The notes: generated by a model from the sequence alone, not told the origin. A stretch of DNA of 64,000 nt from Talpa occidentalis (GCF_014898055.3 NW_023604295.1:93697591-93761590), one strand, 5' to 3'. Numbered from the stretch's first letter, positions 49,061 to 60,954 are shown. Made by a program: numbers and translations.

Positions 49061-50829
49061 AAGATACATTTTAAAGCAAATCTCAGAAAATAACTTGGAG
49101 TAGTTATGTTTCATTCATCACTTCCATCTCCCCACCCATATAGTAAGTGATTATCCAAAAAATGCAATGATAGCCTATATAAGTCTTTAGAATACTTCTA
49201 TTTGGCAAGCTAAAATAATGAAGACATAAACCAAAACCAACAATTTGTACCTTTAAATACAAAAAAAACCCCAGAAATTAGTGAGTTCACTTAATGACAA
49301 TGGAGGCAGGGCACTGATTTTATTTCAGGATTAAAATGTTATCCTAAAAGAGCATAGTTTCTGTCAGTCCCTAACACTAAAACTACTTCTTTGCGATACC
49401 TGAGGTATACACAGGGAAAAAAGCTAAAGTGATCAACAAAATCCCAACCCTAATTGTGTAACACTAACTATACTTTTTAATGGTCTCTCACCATACAAAG
49501 GAGACTCTCCTACAAGTTTATATTAGAATTTACAAGACAAAGCATGTGGGGAAGACTCATCTATGTAATCTACAGATATATTAAAAGCCTAAAGTTTTAA
49601 GGTCAAAGGGAAAAAGAGCTTACCTTTCATTCATGAGATGTCAATTCTCCTATTTTCTATTCTCTTTCCATATCTTTCCTGATTCTGATTCCTACTCTTT
49701 TCTACCTTTTCTGTTATCTTACTTGGTATTTCTCTACATTTCCTTGCCCTCACAAATCTTCCACTCCTTAAATTATATTGAGAAAATGACTAAAGTGCTT
49801 TTACATCCGTACGATCTTGCTTTCAACTATATGCTTCCGGTTCCCAAAAGTTGCAACATGGTAGAAAGTTAGTTGAAAGTAATTGCAGAGTTAGTGTTGA
49901 GTCCAAGGTCTGCCACTATTGTTTTTGTGACCACAGGCAAATTACTTTCCAAAAGAACTGAAACATCCTTACCCCAAATTTATGTAGTTAACTTATTTAT
50001 TGATTGCATCCTCCTTTTGTCCTTTAACATATTCTTTCATCTCATTAATATATCTAAAAGCTTGATCAGATTTGGGCTTTTTGTTCTGTCCTGTTTTTGG
50101 CAAAACATTTCATAAGTAGTGAAGGTACTTTTCATTGAGTTGTACTTATAAGGCACCACAGAGTTCAGGCATTGCCATGAACTTCAAAGTTCCTCATCGG
50201 CTTTTCAATTAATAGCTTCAACCATTGGTGATCCTTGCCTAGACTGAATTGATTGGGAATTGCAAAATGGTGATTTCCAACAACATTCTTTCTGCACTTG
50301 TGTGGAAAATTCTACATATTCTACAAATTGTTCCCCTCAATTGTTTGGTTACCTTAGATCCAGGCAGGATAAATGCTTCTTTTTCTCCAAGTTACCAGGT
50401 TTCAAAATTCTTCAATATCCAAAATTGACAGAGTTGGTTTGCTTTTGCTCCCTCTTTTAGATAGCACTTGGTGCATAATTTACATATTTAATGTGCTTCA
50501 GTCCATTTTAGTTTTTATCCTTACAGATCATCAAATTACTGCATCTAATAACCATTAGTTTGGAAATGCTGCAGTCACTAATTTTTGTAGTATAATAATA
50601 ATTATACTATTGTTCATTATATCATCTCCTTATATATACATTTGAAATATTCTATAGTGAAAGTTTTCTTTTTATCCTATTTTAGGATAACACACACCTA
50701 AGGTCAGCTCTAACACAACTGGAGAGTTTCTGAAAATTTTATCAAAATACATGAAGAGGAAAAATTTACACAGCTTCATTTTCAACTCAAGCAATGTGAC
50801 ATTTGAAGTTAAAAGATAATCTGAGAAGT

Positions 50830-53354
50830 ATGATTCTTAAAGTACTCTTTATTAAGATCATTAAAAGTTGTAGAAACAACTTTATATTATAAAGGCACAG
50901 GGAGACAGTTCCGATAGAATATTCAAATTAACAGTAACTTACAGTACAAAAGACAATTTTAATGCACATACAAACCCCAAATGTCTGATTCAAAAATATT
51001 TTACTGTGTCTATTAATGGGCAATGATTAAAAATATAAATTGCTGCAGTATAATAAATATCTGATAGTGAACATCTTGATAGCAAAGTGAACAAAATATT
51101 TATTGCTTTTCACATACATATTTTCCCTGTATTTTTAAATTCCTAATTCTTTTACTATCCTCTCCTCATCCTTTTCCAAAGGTGAAAGAAATTCCACTTA
51201 ATTTCATGGGGGAAATGGTAGTTATAAAAAAACTACCTCAAGTAGCAATCACTGCTGGCAGTGTTTTCTCACTTCCAGTTCTACAATCGCAATCAGTCTT
51301 CCAAAAAAGTAAGAGAAATGCTTGCTAAACCACAGTAAGACAAACCCTCTGTGACTGGGATTCTAAGGTTTATAATGAATACTTATTAAATATAAAAGGT
51401 GCTCCATTTTGAAAATGAGTATTTTATTTGATGTTCTGAGTAAGAGGCGAATGTTTGAGAAATAATTTTACCAACTCCCCTCAAAAGTTTTCCAGAATTG
51501 TAAAAAGTCAGCCTAATAAAATTTCCAGCACTCAAATGTTTAAGGGCTAGTTGATATATGTAATATACTGACAAATAAAAATTAACATAATAGAATGTTT
51601 TATAATGGAGAGCTCTTACCCTTCTTCCAGTTTTTAAACTGGGATTAACTATTGATTTCATCCTGCTTTTTGCAGCAACTCAGTTATAGACGGTACAAAA
51701 AGTAGAATTTTGAACACAATAAAATAACACGAAAGCATCATCCTAATTTAATAAATGCTACTTCAACTTAAGAAATACATACATTAAAGTATTTGACAAT
51801 CATTGTAAAGTTACTTAACCGTATGTCATATATCATATTCAGACAGTGGGTAGCAGCTAGTAATTTACCTGGCAAAGAACTGATGCTTAATAAATAGTTG
51901 CTGAAGGGAAAAAAAAAAAACCCATGGCTTTGGTTGTGCATATTTTAATTACTGTTTTGATTTAGAAGGTGATTCTAGAACTAAATACTGCACATTATAC
52001 CAAACTCTCCTGTAAACAAAAGTAGTAATTTTAAACAGAAAAATATCACTGTGTTAGTGATAGACAATATATATATATTGTAATAGTGTTTAAATAGTTC
52101 ACAAATACCACACATTTGTTGAAATTTTTATCCACGTACTTAGATTTGATGATTTGATGTTTAACATTGGGTAATGAAGGCCAAGTTGGGCAGACTGGCT
52201 GAACTGTCTGCTTTACAGTAAAAATTACTAGTCCATCAGTATTTTATTAAGATGCCTGATTAAACTTAAAGGATGACTACCATGTTAATTTCTGCAAAAC
52301 TACCAAGGAATGAAAGATTATCCTTAAATTATATATGTTTGAAAGCAGTAGCTTAACTTTATCAACATAAAAAGAAAAAGATCTGAATTTAATAATGACA
52401 GTTAAAGTAGTGGAAGTGGGATCCTAAGAACAGGCAAGTAACCAATTTTTAAATCTAATATTCTTTGGCATATGCATTACTATCTTGGACTAGTTAGCAT
52501 TTAAAAAATACTGGGTTATATATTTTTTTCTCAACCAAAATGAACATCAAGGTTTAGATTGCTAGTATACTCTTCTTAAAGCCTTTTAAAGAACAAAATC
52601 ATTTTTTTCAACATATGCCAAACTTCCTGTTTAGTATACACTTATATTATTGGCATAAGGGGATGTAACTGTTAAATAACCTTAAATGATCTCATGCAAT
52701 GGTGAAACCACAGAAGGTAGGGAGAAAAGTATTTACATAATCAACTATTTAGCTTTCTGAAAAAATGACAATAAACCTGGGAATCCTGCCCTAGTAAATG
52801 TGCACCACATGGCACTGAAGGAAAACTAGTCAAAATTTAAGCAAACACCTATAATAACCTGAATGTGTAAAAATTAACAGAAAACATAAAAAATGGGGGA
52901 GAAACAAACCCTACATATCAGAAGGAAAAAGCGGCCTATAAAACAGGCCAATCTACATTGTCATTCAAAATAAAATGCAAGAGATTCACAAAATCATGAT
53001 AGTAACGCAAACAATGTCAAGTACCAAGTACCCTTTGATACACAAGCTGATGTAACTATCAGACTCATTTCCAATAGCTTAACAATATTCTTTAACCCAC
53101 CCAGGCAATCAAGGGGTGCAAAGCAGTCAATGACAGCTCAAGTCTCCAAAGTGTCAGAATAAACTGTTTTGTAGAAGCATTCTGTGATTTTGAAGTAACA
53201 TCTTACTTATATTTGGATGGATGTTAACATAAAATCTATCAGTGCAAGTTTATCATCCTCTTAATGTAATGCTTCTAAACTTTATTTTTCCAGATAGTTT
53301 TTGGTGGTTTAGTTTTTGCCAGTGCTATCTAAATGGAGAAAAGTTCATCATAGA
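50830..53354 (-). other. DIPK2A: DIPK2A 3' untranslated region (inferred extent)
   Basis: About 2.5 kb downstream of the stop is AT-rich and free of recognisable SINE or L1 insertions, unlike the flanking DNA. This is typical of a conserved 3'UTR under selection. The distal end is set by a candidate AATAAA at plus 50848-50853. Other AATAAA-like sites on the minus strand (for example near 53280 and 51105) could give shorter isoforms. The extent is inference and needs transcript data. Confidence 0.6.
50848..50853 (-). terminator. Candidate distal polyadenylation signal of DIPK2A
   Basis: The plus-strand TTTATT reads AATAAA on the minus strand, about 2.5 kb after the DIPK2A stop codon. It sits at the point where the repeat-free 3'UTR-like sequence ends. 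Cleavage would be expected 10-30 bases further, around 50820-50840. Competing AATAAA hexamers exist upstream, so this is only the best distal candidate. Confidence 0.45.
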
Positions 53355-53686
53355 CTACCTCACGTTGTTACTTAATTGTGCTAGATATTCACGCAGTTCT
53401 TTCGCAGCCTGGAATCTGCCATAGCGCTTCTTTGGGTTGGCACACTCGTCCAGCAAGGCCTCGAGGCGGCCATCTTTGGCAATTTCACTTGGTGGGTCAT
53501 GTAGGAGTCCTCCAGAAGTGCCACGCCAGGTGGCATGCCTGGATAAGAGGTTCTGACAAACGGCATAGTAATTGTGGTCCACAGTGGCACGAGCACAAAG
53601 AATTTCTTTTGAAAATGACAAGCAAGCCTCCTTATCACAGTCATCAAATTTGCTTTCATACCATACATCCCAATTTTCAGGTTTAT
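53355..53686 (-). CDS. DIPK2A: DIPK2A last coding exon (C-terminal ~110 residues and stop)
   Basis: This exon encodes the C-terminus of divergent protein kinase domain 2A (also C3orf58, DIA1, HASF), a FAM69-family kinase-like protein of the secretory pathway. Reading the minus strand, a pyrimidine-rich tract and AG acceptor (plus-strand ct at 53687-53688) precede the exon. Its first two bases complete an Asn codon begun in the upstream exon. The reading frame then runs through a Cys-containing segment (FDDCDKEACLSFSKEILCAR) and ends in LREYLAQLSNNVR with the stop at 53355-53357. The tail matches what I know of the mammalian protein, and the frame has no disruption. Conserved-looking cysteines fit a lumenal, disulfide-bearing domain. 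Plus-strand ORFs over the same bases are shadows. The gene identity rests on recognising the protein, not on a search. Confidence 0.93.
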
Positions 53687-54866
53687 CTGGTAAAGGGGAA
53701 AAAACAGAAAAATGCATCTTAAAAGAGTTTTCATTACTTGTAAAAATAAAACATTTTAGTAATTAACATAGTATTTATTAAAATTGTGTTATAAATGTTT
53801 ATAATTTAAATAGATTAATTCACACACTCACTCACTGGGAGTCCACCAATACCAGGCAGAAGAACCTACCACCCAGGGTTCGGCCAAAGGGGAAACTTGC
53901 TGTCACACAAGAGAAAGTGCCATAGGCACGTCTGACACACACTTCTACCTTGGGCTGTAAAAGGTTTCACAGGGTAAAGCATCTGATTTAGAACTTAATA
54001 GATAAGCAAGAATGAAAAGAAAGAATATAAAACAGCATTCCAGGCCCTCTGTATAGTATATGCAAAGCTGTGGACTTAGGGATCAGGATATGGTGAGAAA
54101 TTGCCTATAGCTATGAAGACAGACAGGCATGTGGAGAGGATGGACAGTTAAATTAGAGACAAAAATTAAAAGGTGAATGCATTAGTTAAGCTTAAAGATG
54201 ACAAGGCAGATACTATTAACATAATGTAGTGTTAATATATATGCCAATGGAGTAAATATAAACTAGCTATTAAGTAGTCAAGTCGGCATGTCATATATAC
54301 AACTACAAACAGACTTACAACTGATGACTCTGAGGTCAAAGGTACCTTACAGATATTTTGAATCCATTAGCATACACATGCTTGATGGAGCAAAAAGAAT
54401 AGCTGAATTGTATTGGAAAAGCATGCTGAACGCAAAGAAAAAAAAACTGAGGGGACAAACTTAAATCTTAAGAGGTTGACAGGAGAGAAGCAAAAAAAAA
54501 AAAAATCATTCAGTAAATAATAAATCAAATGCCTACTCTATAGGGGGTAAGGGTATGTAAGAGTGCAAAAAATAGACAGTAGATGTGGAACAATCATTAG
54601 AAAGTAAATCAGTAAGCATATTATTGCAGGAAATGCTATGAAAAGGAGAAATAGCAGTTTCCAACAATAGAAAGACTTATGAAAACAAACTTCTCTAGCA
54701 CTTTAATAATCAAGTTGTATTTGTTTACTGGTACTTGCCAAATAAAGCAAATTAAGATGCAAGGTTGCCATCTAAGGAGGAAATTAAAGGTTTGCTTCAT
54801 ATAAATGTAGACATTATATGACAAATGAAAATGAACCAAATAAGAAGTCTAAAATTATATACTTAC
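53687..54866 (-). other. DIPK2A: DIPK2A last intron (1180 bp)
   Basis: This is the intron between the two coding exons. It has a GTAAGT donor at its high-coordinate end and a T-rich tract plus CAG acceptor at its low-coordinate end. It is AT-rich, with short A runs near 54441-54449 and 54491-54504. I recognise no SINE of the local family in it and no additional open exon. Confidence 0.9.
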
Positions 54867-55170
54867 TCTGTCTAATTAACCTTTTGTCAGCAACCAAAAC
54901 ATTTTCAGCATCCACAATGATTACCTTCCCATCTCTAGGACCAACTGCAAAATTGTCAAAGCTGACATCCAGGAGGTAGAGTGCAAATTCAAAGTCATTG
55001 TTGGTAAGCTGTTCTGCTATTTCCATTAATTGCCAAGCAAGGTCAACTCGTTTCTCCCATGGTGCATTAAAGTAACTCCACAGTTCTTCTCCAACATAAT
55101 TTACAGCCACCATCCTTCCACAAGCTCCAAGGTATTTTGCAAATGGCCAACCTTCATCAGATGGAAAACT
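54867..55170 (-). CDS. DIPK2A: DIPK2A internal exon (kinase-like domain, 304 nt)
   Basis: This minus-strand exon is bounded by an AG acceptor (plus-strand ct at 55171-55172) and a GTAAGT donor (plus-strand acttac at 54861-54866). It reads SFPSDEGWPFAKYLGACGRM onward to LVADKRLIRQ. Its 304 nt are 101 codons plus one base, which joins in frame to the exon at 53686. The segment LLDVSFDNFAV resembles a kinase catalytic loop (Asp followed by Asn), and VIIVDAENV sits where the DFG-type metal-binding motif would be, as is usual for the divergent FAM69/DIPK family. The protein is known as a Golgi/ER-associated and secreted factor linked to cell survival; the biochemical activity of the family is not fully settled. 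The N-terminal exon (signal sequence and N-lobe) lies beyond position 64000. Confidence 0.93.
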
Positions 55171-55433
55171 CTATGAAAGAATTATCTTATTATTATAAGA
55201 GATTCCAATGAAGATATCCTAGGCTTACCCACAGATCCTGTCAGTGGATTGCTACTAGACAGGAAACTGGATTTTCTCATTATATTCAATAGATCAATAA
55301 GGACAAGTTTGACTTCTATCCCATACCATTATTATGGACCTGGGGAAAAGTTACTTAGAGAACTTCATATCATAAATCTAAAATAGTTGGTGGAAGGTGT
55401 GGTGTGGTAACAGATCAGAAGAGAAGTGAACTG

Positions 55434-55694
55434 GGGCCTCTCTGGTGGCGCGAGGGGTTAAGGCACAGCACTATGAAGCTATCCATAACTACAGCAGCAC
55501 AAGTTCAATCCCCGACAAGGGAGGTGACCCACATGGCGTAGCAGACCTCTCCCCACTCACCCACTGCTCCCCTCAGCAGTGTATTTCAGTCAGTCTGCCT
55601 GTTCTCTGTCTCCAGTAAATCCTCTCACCCCCCAAACCTCTGGCCTGTGTAACCCAGTTCTTGTATGTATAACTAAATAAATCTTAAAAAAAAA
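55434..55694 (+). mobile_element. tRNA-derived SINE, copy 19 (plus; in DIPK2A intron)
   Basis: AAGTGAACTG at 55424-55433 recurs at 55695-55704. The orientation is opposite to DIPK2A transcription. The body lacks the segment around 'ccccactc' found in most copies. Confidence 0.92.
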
Positions 55695-55904
55695 AAGTGA
55701 ACTGAACTATAATCTGTAACATAATGTTGTAAAACCAATATTACCTGGTAAAAATTTATAAAATTTGTTTTTAATTAAGTTACAATTAATAAAAGTAAAT
55801 AAATAAAATGAAAATGAAATCAGTCTTACCAATGCCTCAGAACTAAATTGATGAACTAGCCATCTTCTTTATTACCAAATATAAAAAGTATTTGTATGTC
55901 TTCC

Positions 55905-55936
55905 TTTATTTATTTATTTATTTATTTATTTATTTT
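55905..55936. repeat. (TTTA)n microsatellite in DIPK2A intron
   Basis: About eight TTTA units. It may be the remnant tail of a lost retrotransposon, but no body is recognisable beside it. Confidence 0.92.
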
Positions 55937-56064
55937 TTACTTACAAAAATGCAGTTGGGACACATTTGGCAAAAGAAACTTCGAGCCAGTAAAGTTAGAC
56001 TTTGGACAAGGGAACTAAACAATGGCTGAGCGAGGCTCAGTGGTTCAACTACCTGTTTCAACAG

Positions 56065-56451
56065 ACATACCAAATCATTAACTGGTGAGCCCTATCCCAG
56101 TATCTTTTCAAACAATCTGGACCACCGACTGACCAAAAGCACCAAGTCAGAAAAAAATCATTGGATCCTGGAGGGAAAAGATGTGTGCACGGCGAGTATA
56201 ACCCATCTGACTCATGCTTGGGAGTAGCACGGCCCAGAACAAGGTACAATCCTGCTCTTCCTCTGGTGCACCTCAGGGACCTACTCTGTAAATATCTCCT
56301 GACTCCCTCAAGAAGCCATTCTAATTCTCTTTTCCCAGCACTGGGGTTCCCTCTTGCACAAGTCTCAAATAACGCTTTGTCTGGTTCACTTAACCTCTAG
56401 TGAATTCTTTCTCATAAAGGGTCTCCAGACCCACACACTTCTGGGGAACAC
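56065..56451 (+). mobile_element. Possible ERV1-type solo LTR (in DIPK2A intron)
   Basis: The 3' half reads like an R-U5 region: 'caagtctcaaataacgctttgtctggttcacttaacctctagtgaattctttctc', then 'agggtctccagacccaca' and a CA end near 56451. No gag or pol reading frame is adjacent. The 5' boundary is uncertain, and the call rests on composition and motif order only. Confidence 0.45.
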
Positions 56452-58453
56452 AATCAAGCAACCCTTCCTTTTAAATGGACAGCAATGCAAGTTTATTAGT
56501 ACACATATATTTATCAGGCATTGTGCAATGCAGACAGTTAACTAAGCTGAGTATGTGTTAGTTACTGAGAAGTGGCATAGGTCCTAAGAGAACAATGAAT
56601 AATCCAAAAGCAAAGAACGTTAGCATTCAGAGGACTCTTGGGAAGTGTCATTTAACCTACATCCAAAGTTTGGTAAAGAGCAATCTGATATCTATCAATG
56701 CAATGGCCTCTCCATCGTCTTTTGCTCCAAATTAATCTTGTTTCCCTTTCTCTGATCGCATTTTCCGTTCATCTTGGTTCAGCATCAAAATTATTTATTC
56801 TCCTAATCTCCACAAGCTTTTCCAATGGATTTTATAACTACTGGGAGAATCATCCTAAAATCAAAAGAAAAATCTTTCATGACCATCAACAAGTTATTTT
56901 CAACTTAAAGTGACAGGCTTTATCTAAGCTTTCGAGTTCTCAAACACCTACCTCCTAAATGAGAACTGGAGTGATCAAGGCTGGGAAGTAATGCTTTAAG
57001 CGACTTCTTGAAAAACACACAACAAGAGGGAGTGTGATTTAGGACATTAACTCAGCCTAGTACCTTTCCTTAAGTTGGAAAAAAAAATTATTATGAGAAG
57101 ATGATGTTTATACAACACTATATGGGAAACAAAATACCACAGAATATAAATATGTCCACCTTCTACCACAAAAAAAAAAAAAAAAATCTACATATACATT
57201 AAAAAAGCAAAAGATGAGGCTCTTCATCTAGAACCCCTTAAGAAAAGATATTAATCTTGCATTGAGCTTCTACACAATCACCAAATCTCTAATAACACTC
57301 TTAGGTTAACACTTTTAGCAACTTTAAGACAAAAAAGATATTTAGCACTATACTCCATCTCATATCACCCATTTATACATTTGTGCTCCAAGTCTATCAA
57401 TGCACAATAACTGTACTAGCTCTTTGTATATGTCTTTTAATTTTAATTTCAGCAGGACTGTGATAAAACACTATGAATTAATAATTAAGATATGGTTCTT
57501 TAACTATAATAAATTTATCGATTCAATTTTAACCCAGAGACAGTATGTATGATTCGTTGGCAATTACAGGAAGACACATTCTGAATTCTGTTCCTGAGAA
57601 CACTTTTGAGCACTGGAGAAGTGACAGACTGGCTCATGCCCAATGTGGACTGCAAAAACTATTTCTAATCACATATTATTTTCAACTTTTCTTCCCAACT
57701 TAAAATTCTCCACAACCTTGAAAATTTAGACAAAATGACTGTAAAAGATTTAACTGTCTCTCAAAACTAGATATGTATAAAGTCCCTGATATAAAATATG
57801 AAGCACCAAAAATAAGTAAATATGCAAAGATTACAATTTTGCCATACAAAAAGTAAGACAAAAAATGCTACACATTATTGGTATATTATTCATATACCAT
57901 ATTATAGAACAGATACAAACATATCATTGTGAAAATAAAATGGTCTTTGACAACAGGAGAAAGGGAACCCTGCCAACATGTGCACATGTCTCTCTGTTTT
58001 TGGAACCTTTCCAACTGGCAAATGACAGTCAAATACACACTTCATTACCCAAGATCCTCATAGAAAAGGATAAGATGTATGACAAAAGTCATACTGAACA
58101 ACCTTATATTCACACAGTGATTTCTGACACTGTTGGCTGAAATCCTGCTATGCCTCATTTTAAGAAGAGCGTTGTATTTTTTTTTAAATGTATTAATAGT
58201 TTGCTGGCTAATCTTTTAGAAAAACTTTAATAAACTATTTTGTACCACGTGTTCTTATGAAAATTTTTCACTGTGTAATCAAAACAGTCAAATTTCATTA
58301 AGAACAATAGTCTACTGAACACATAGCAGTACAGAGAAAATTTTTTTTTATTGGCCAAATTATTTACAATTGGTATTTGAAACAATTCTGGATTAGAACT
58401 AAATTGCCGTGGTCAGGCAGTTTGCAAGACAAAATTTAAGATATTATAGCATG

Positions 58454-58770
58454 GGGCCTCCCCGGTGGCGCAGCGGTTGAGCGCTGGGTTGCGAAGCTGC
58501 CCGCAGCGTCTGTGGCGCCGGTTCGATCCCCCGGCTGCTCCCCGGCCACCGGAGGAGGGTCCCACATGGCGTGCAGACCTCTCCTGCCGCCCACTGCTCC
58601 CCTCAGCAGTGTACTTCGGTCCTTCTGCCTGCTCTGCTCCCCGCTCTGGCTCTGGTGAATTCTCTCACCCTCCTGCGCTTCTGACTGTACCCAGTGCATG
58701 TATAAACAAAAACAAACAAACAAACAAATAAATAAATAAATAAAGCATGCCTCTATAAAAAAAAAAAAAA
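58454..58770 (+). mobile_element. tRNA-derived SINE, copy 20 (plus, extended subfamily; in DIPK2A intron)
   Basis: The exact 16-bp duplication AAGATATTATAGCATG lies at 58438-58453 and 58771-58786. The copy has CCGGCTGCTCCCCGGCCACC after box B and a long tail: (AAAC)n, (AAAT)n, GCATGCCTC and poly(A). At 317 bp it is the longest copy and looks recent. Confidence 0.95.
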
Positions 58771-59328
58771 AAGATATTATAGCATGAATTTTATTAAATA
58801 TATCAAGCAGAAAGAAACTTCATTTCTTCTTGATTACCTACCAAACTTTCACAGTGCATAAAACATAGTGGCTAGAGTAAGTTTACTGCTGACGTCCACT
58901 TTTATTTTAAACTAAATCTTTTCATTCATTTTTATTCTTTTTATTAATTTTTCAAATTACCTGGAACAATAATTACATTTTGTAATCTGACATAAAATGT
59001 GAGAATATTAATGAATAATTTATAATTGGAAACATGTATAAAACTTTTCATTTGAAGACAAAAATGCCTTTAAATATGAATGGTTTAAATTCTATATGGA
59101 TTAGATGCACTTCAATTAACTTATCTGGGCTTTTTATCAAGAGTAAATGCTATAAAGTATAATATATAAAATTTTTAGAATATAAGTTTAAGGCTGTACA
59201 AAGGCAAAAAAAAATAAAAGGCTTAATTTTGTATCACCTTCTGAAAGTATCTACAAATAATGAACACTTCCCAAACAAAGCTAAGAATCACTAAATCAGA
59301 AATTCATTTTTACTGTCCTCTAGCAGTT

Positions 59329-59598
59329 TTTTTTTTTTTTAAAGATTTATTTATTTATTTATACAAGCACTGGGTACAGTCAGAAGCACAGGAGGGTGAG
59401 AGAATTCACCAGAGCCAGAGTGGGGAGCAGAACAGGCAGAAGGACCGAAGTACACTGCTGAGGGGATCAGCAGGCGCCAGGAGAGGTCTGCGCGCCATGT
59501 GGGACCCTTGCCCAGCGGCCGGGGATTGAACCGGCGCTGCAGAGGCTGCGGACAGCTTCACAACCCAGTGCTCAACTGCTGCGCCACCGGGGAGGCCC
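59329..59598 (-). mobile_element. tRNA-derived SINE, copy 21 (minus; in DIPK2A intron)
   Basis: TCCTCTAGCAGTTT at 59315-59328 recurs as TCCTCTAGTAGTTT at 59599-59612. It is oriented with DIPK2A transcription and lies 84 bp from the oppositely oriented copy 22. Confidence 0.94.
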
Positions 59599-59682
59599 TC
59601 CTCTAGTAGTTTCTAATTTACATTGGAATATATAGTTACTCAAAATTGAAAAAGGCAAAAATGCTATAAGAAACTTCAAGAG

Positions 59683-59972
59683 GGCCTCCCCGGTGGCGCA
59701 GCGGTTGAGCGCTGGGTTGCGAAGCTGCCCGCAGCCTCTGCAGTGCCGGTTCGATCTCCGGCTGCTCCCCGGCCACTGGAGGAGGGTCCCACATGGCGCG
59801 CAGACCTCTCCTGCCGCCCGCTACTCCCCTCAGCAGTGTACTTCAGTCCTTCTGCCAGCTCTGCTCCCCGCTCTGGCTCTGGTGAATTCTCTCACCCTCC
59901 CATGCTTCTGACTGTACCCAGTGCTTGTATAAATAAATAAAAATAAATCTTTAAAAAAAAAAAAAAAAAGAA
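59683..59972 (+). mobile_element. tRNA-derived SINE, copy 22 (plus, extended subfamily; in DIPK2A intron)
   Basis: The exact duplication AGAAACTTCAAGAG lies at 59669-59682 and 59973-59986. It starts GGCCTCCCCGGTGGCGCAGC, with box B GGTTCGATCTCC followed by the CTGCTCCCCGG extension. Confidence 0.95.
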
Positions 59973-60400
59973 AGAAACTTCAAGAGCATTCACAAGCACC
60001 AAAAATACAAAAACTTAAAAGACATAAACAAAGCACTGCAATTTGCATTTCATTTATAGTAAGTACCACATGCCAAAGTAACCTATCACATAAATATTGA
60101 TCAGAACCAAATGCTATGACAGTTTAAAATGTGATCAACAGAGGGGATGTGAAAACAAAGAATTCTAGAGGCAGAGGGTACACCTAAGTAGTAAACCTAA
60201 CAGCACTAAGTGATTTATCTATAACGTCTTAAAAGTCGTAAGAAGTACAGTCAGGCTAATATAACACCTCAATCCAATAGTCTTCTGTTTTAGAAATTTT
60301 CAGATTTTTGGAAAGGTAGCAATGCATATACATCAAACTCATATCATGCGACAATCTCCAGGAGAGGCTAGGGCAGCAACCCACAAGAAAACACGTTACA

Positions 60401-60655
60401 GGGCCTCCCCTGGTGGTGCAGCGGTTGAGCGCTAGGCTGTGAAGCTGCCCACAGCCTCCACAGCACCGGTTCGATCCCCGGCCACCGGTGAGGGTCCCAC
60501 ATGGCATATAGGCCTCTCCTGCCACGCCCGCTGCTCCCCTCAGCAGTGTGCTTCGTTTTCTGTTCCCCACTCTGGCTCTGGTGAATCCTCTTACCCTCAC
60601 ACGCTTCTGACTGTACCCAGTGCTTGTATAAATAAATAAATCTTTTAAAAAAAAA
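60401..60655 (+). mobile_element. tRNA-derived SINE, copy 23 (plus; in DIPK2A intron)
   Basis: The copy starts GGGCCTCCCCTGGTGGTGCA with an intact GGTTCGATCCCCGG box B and ends AATAAATAAATCTTTTAAAA. Only a short flank repeat is visible (GTTACA at 60395-60400 and 60656-60661). Confidence 0.93.
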
Positions 60656-60954
60656 GTTACATTGCAAAAATAATGTAAGCATAGTCATTCTAAGTGGAAT
60701 AAAGTACACAAATTATCTCATGTCATTTTTTCATTTTTAATGTAATAAAATCCATTTTTCTATGGATTTTTAAACTTTGGGATTACAGATAAGGGAATGT
60801 AGGTTAACCCACATTTCATTGACTACTCACATAGCTGAAGTTAAGGAAGTGAGAATTACTGTGGAATGAAAGCAATACAAATTTTGAACTAAAAACTTCT
60901 GGATCAAGCCTAATTCCACCATATAAATCTAAGTACCAACAGTTGTAAATAAAA

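Larger units (their letters stand above)
45600..50820. other. Intergenic sequence between the L1 relic and the DIPK2A 3' end
   Basis: Contains the MER5A-like element and SINE copies 17 and 18, annotated separately. A weak MIR-like stretch lies around 49880-49960. The remainder is AT-rich and unclassified. Confidence 0.5.

Noticed and set aside
53378..53722. Plus-strand 114-residue frame over the DIPK2A last exon
   Set aside because: Antisense shadow of a recognised coding exon with splice sites on the minus strand.
58454..58530. tRNA-like heads with good box A and box B
   Set aside because: These are the 5' ends of SINEs. They run into the SINE body, do not close a cloverleaf acceptor stem, and so are not functional tRNA genes.
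58465..58731. Recurrent 60-97 residue frames such as MAQRLSAGLRSCPQPL...
   Set aside because: They recur at every copy of the tRNA-derived SINE in either orientation and reflect the SINE sequence, not a protein family.
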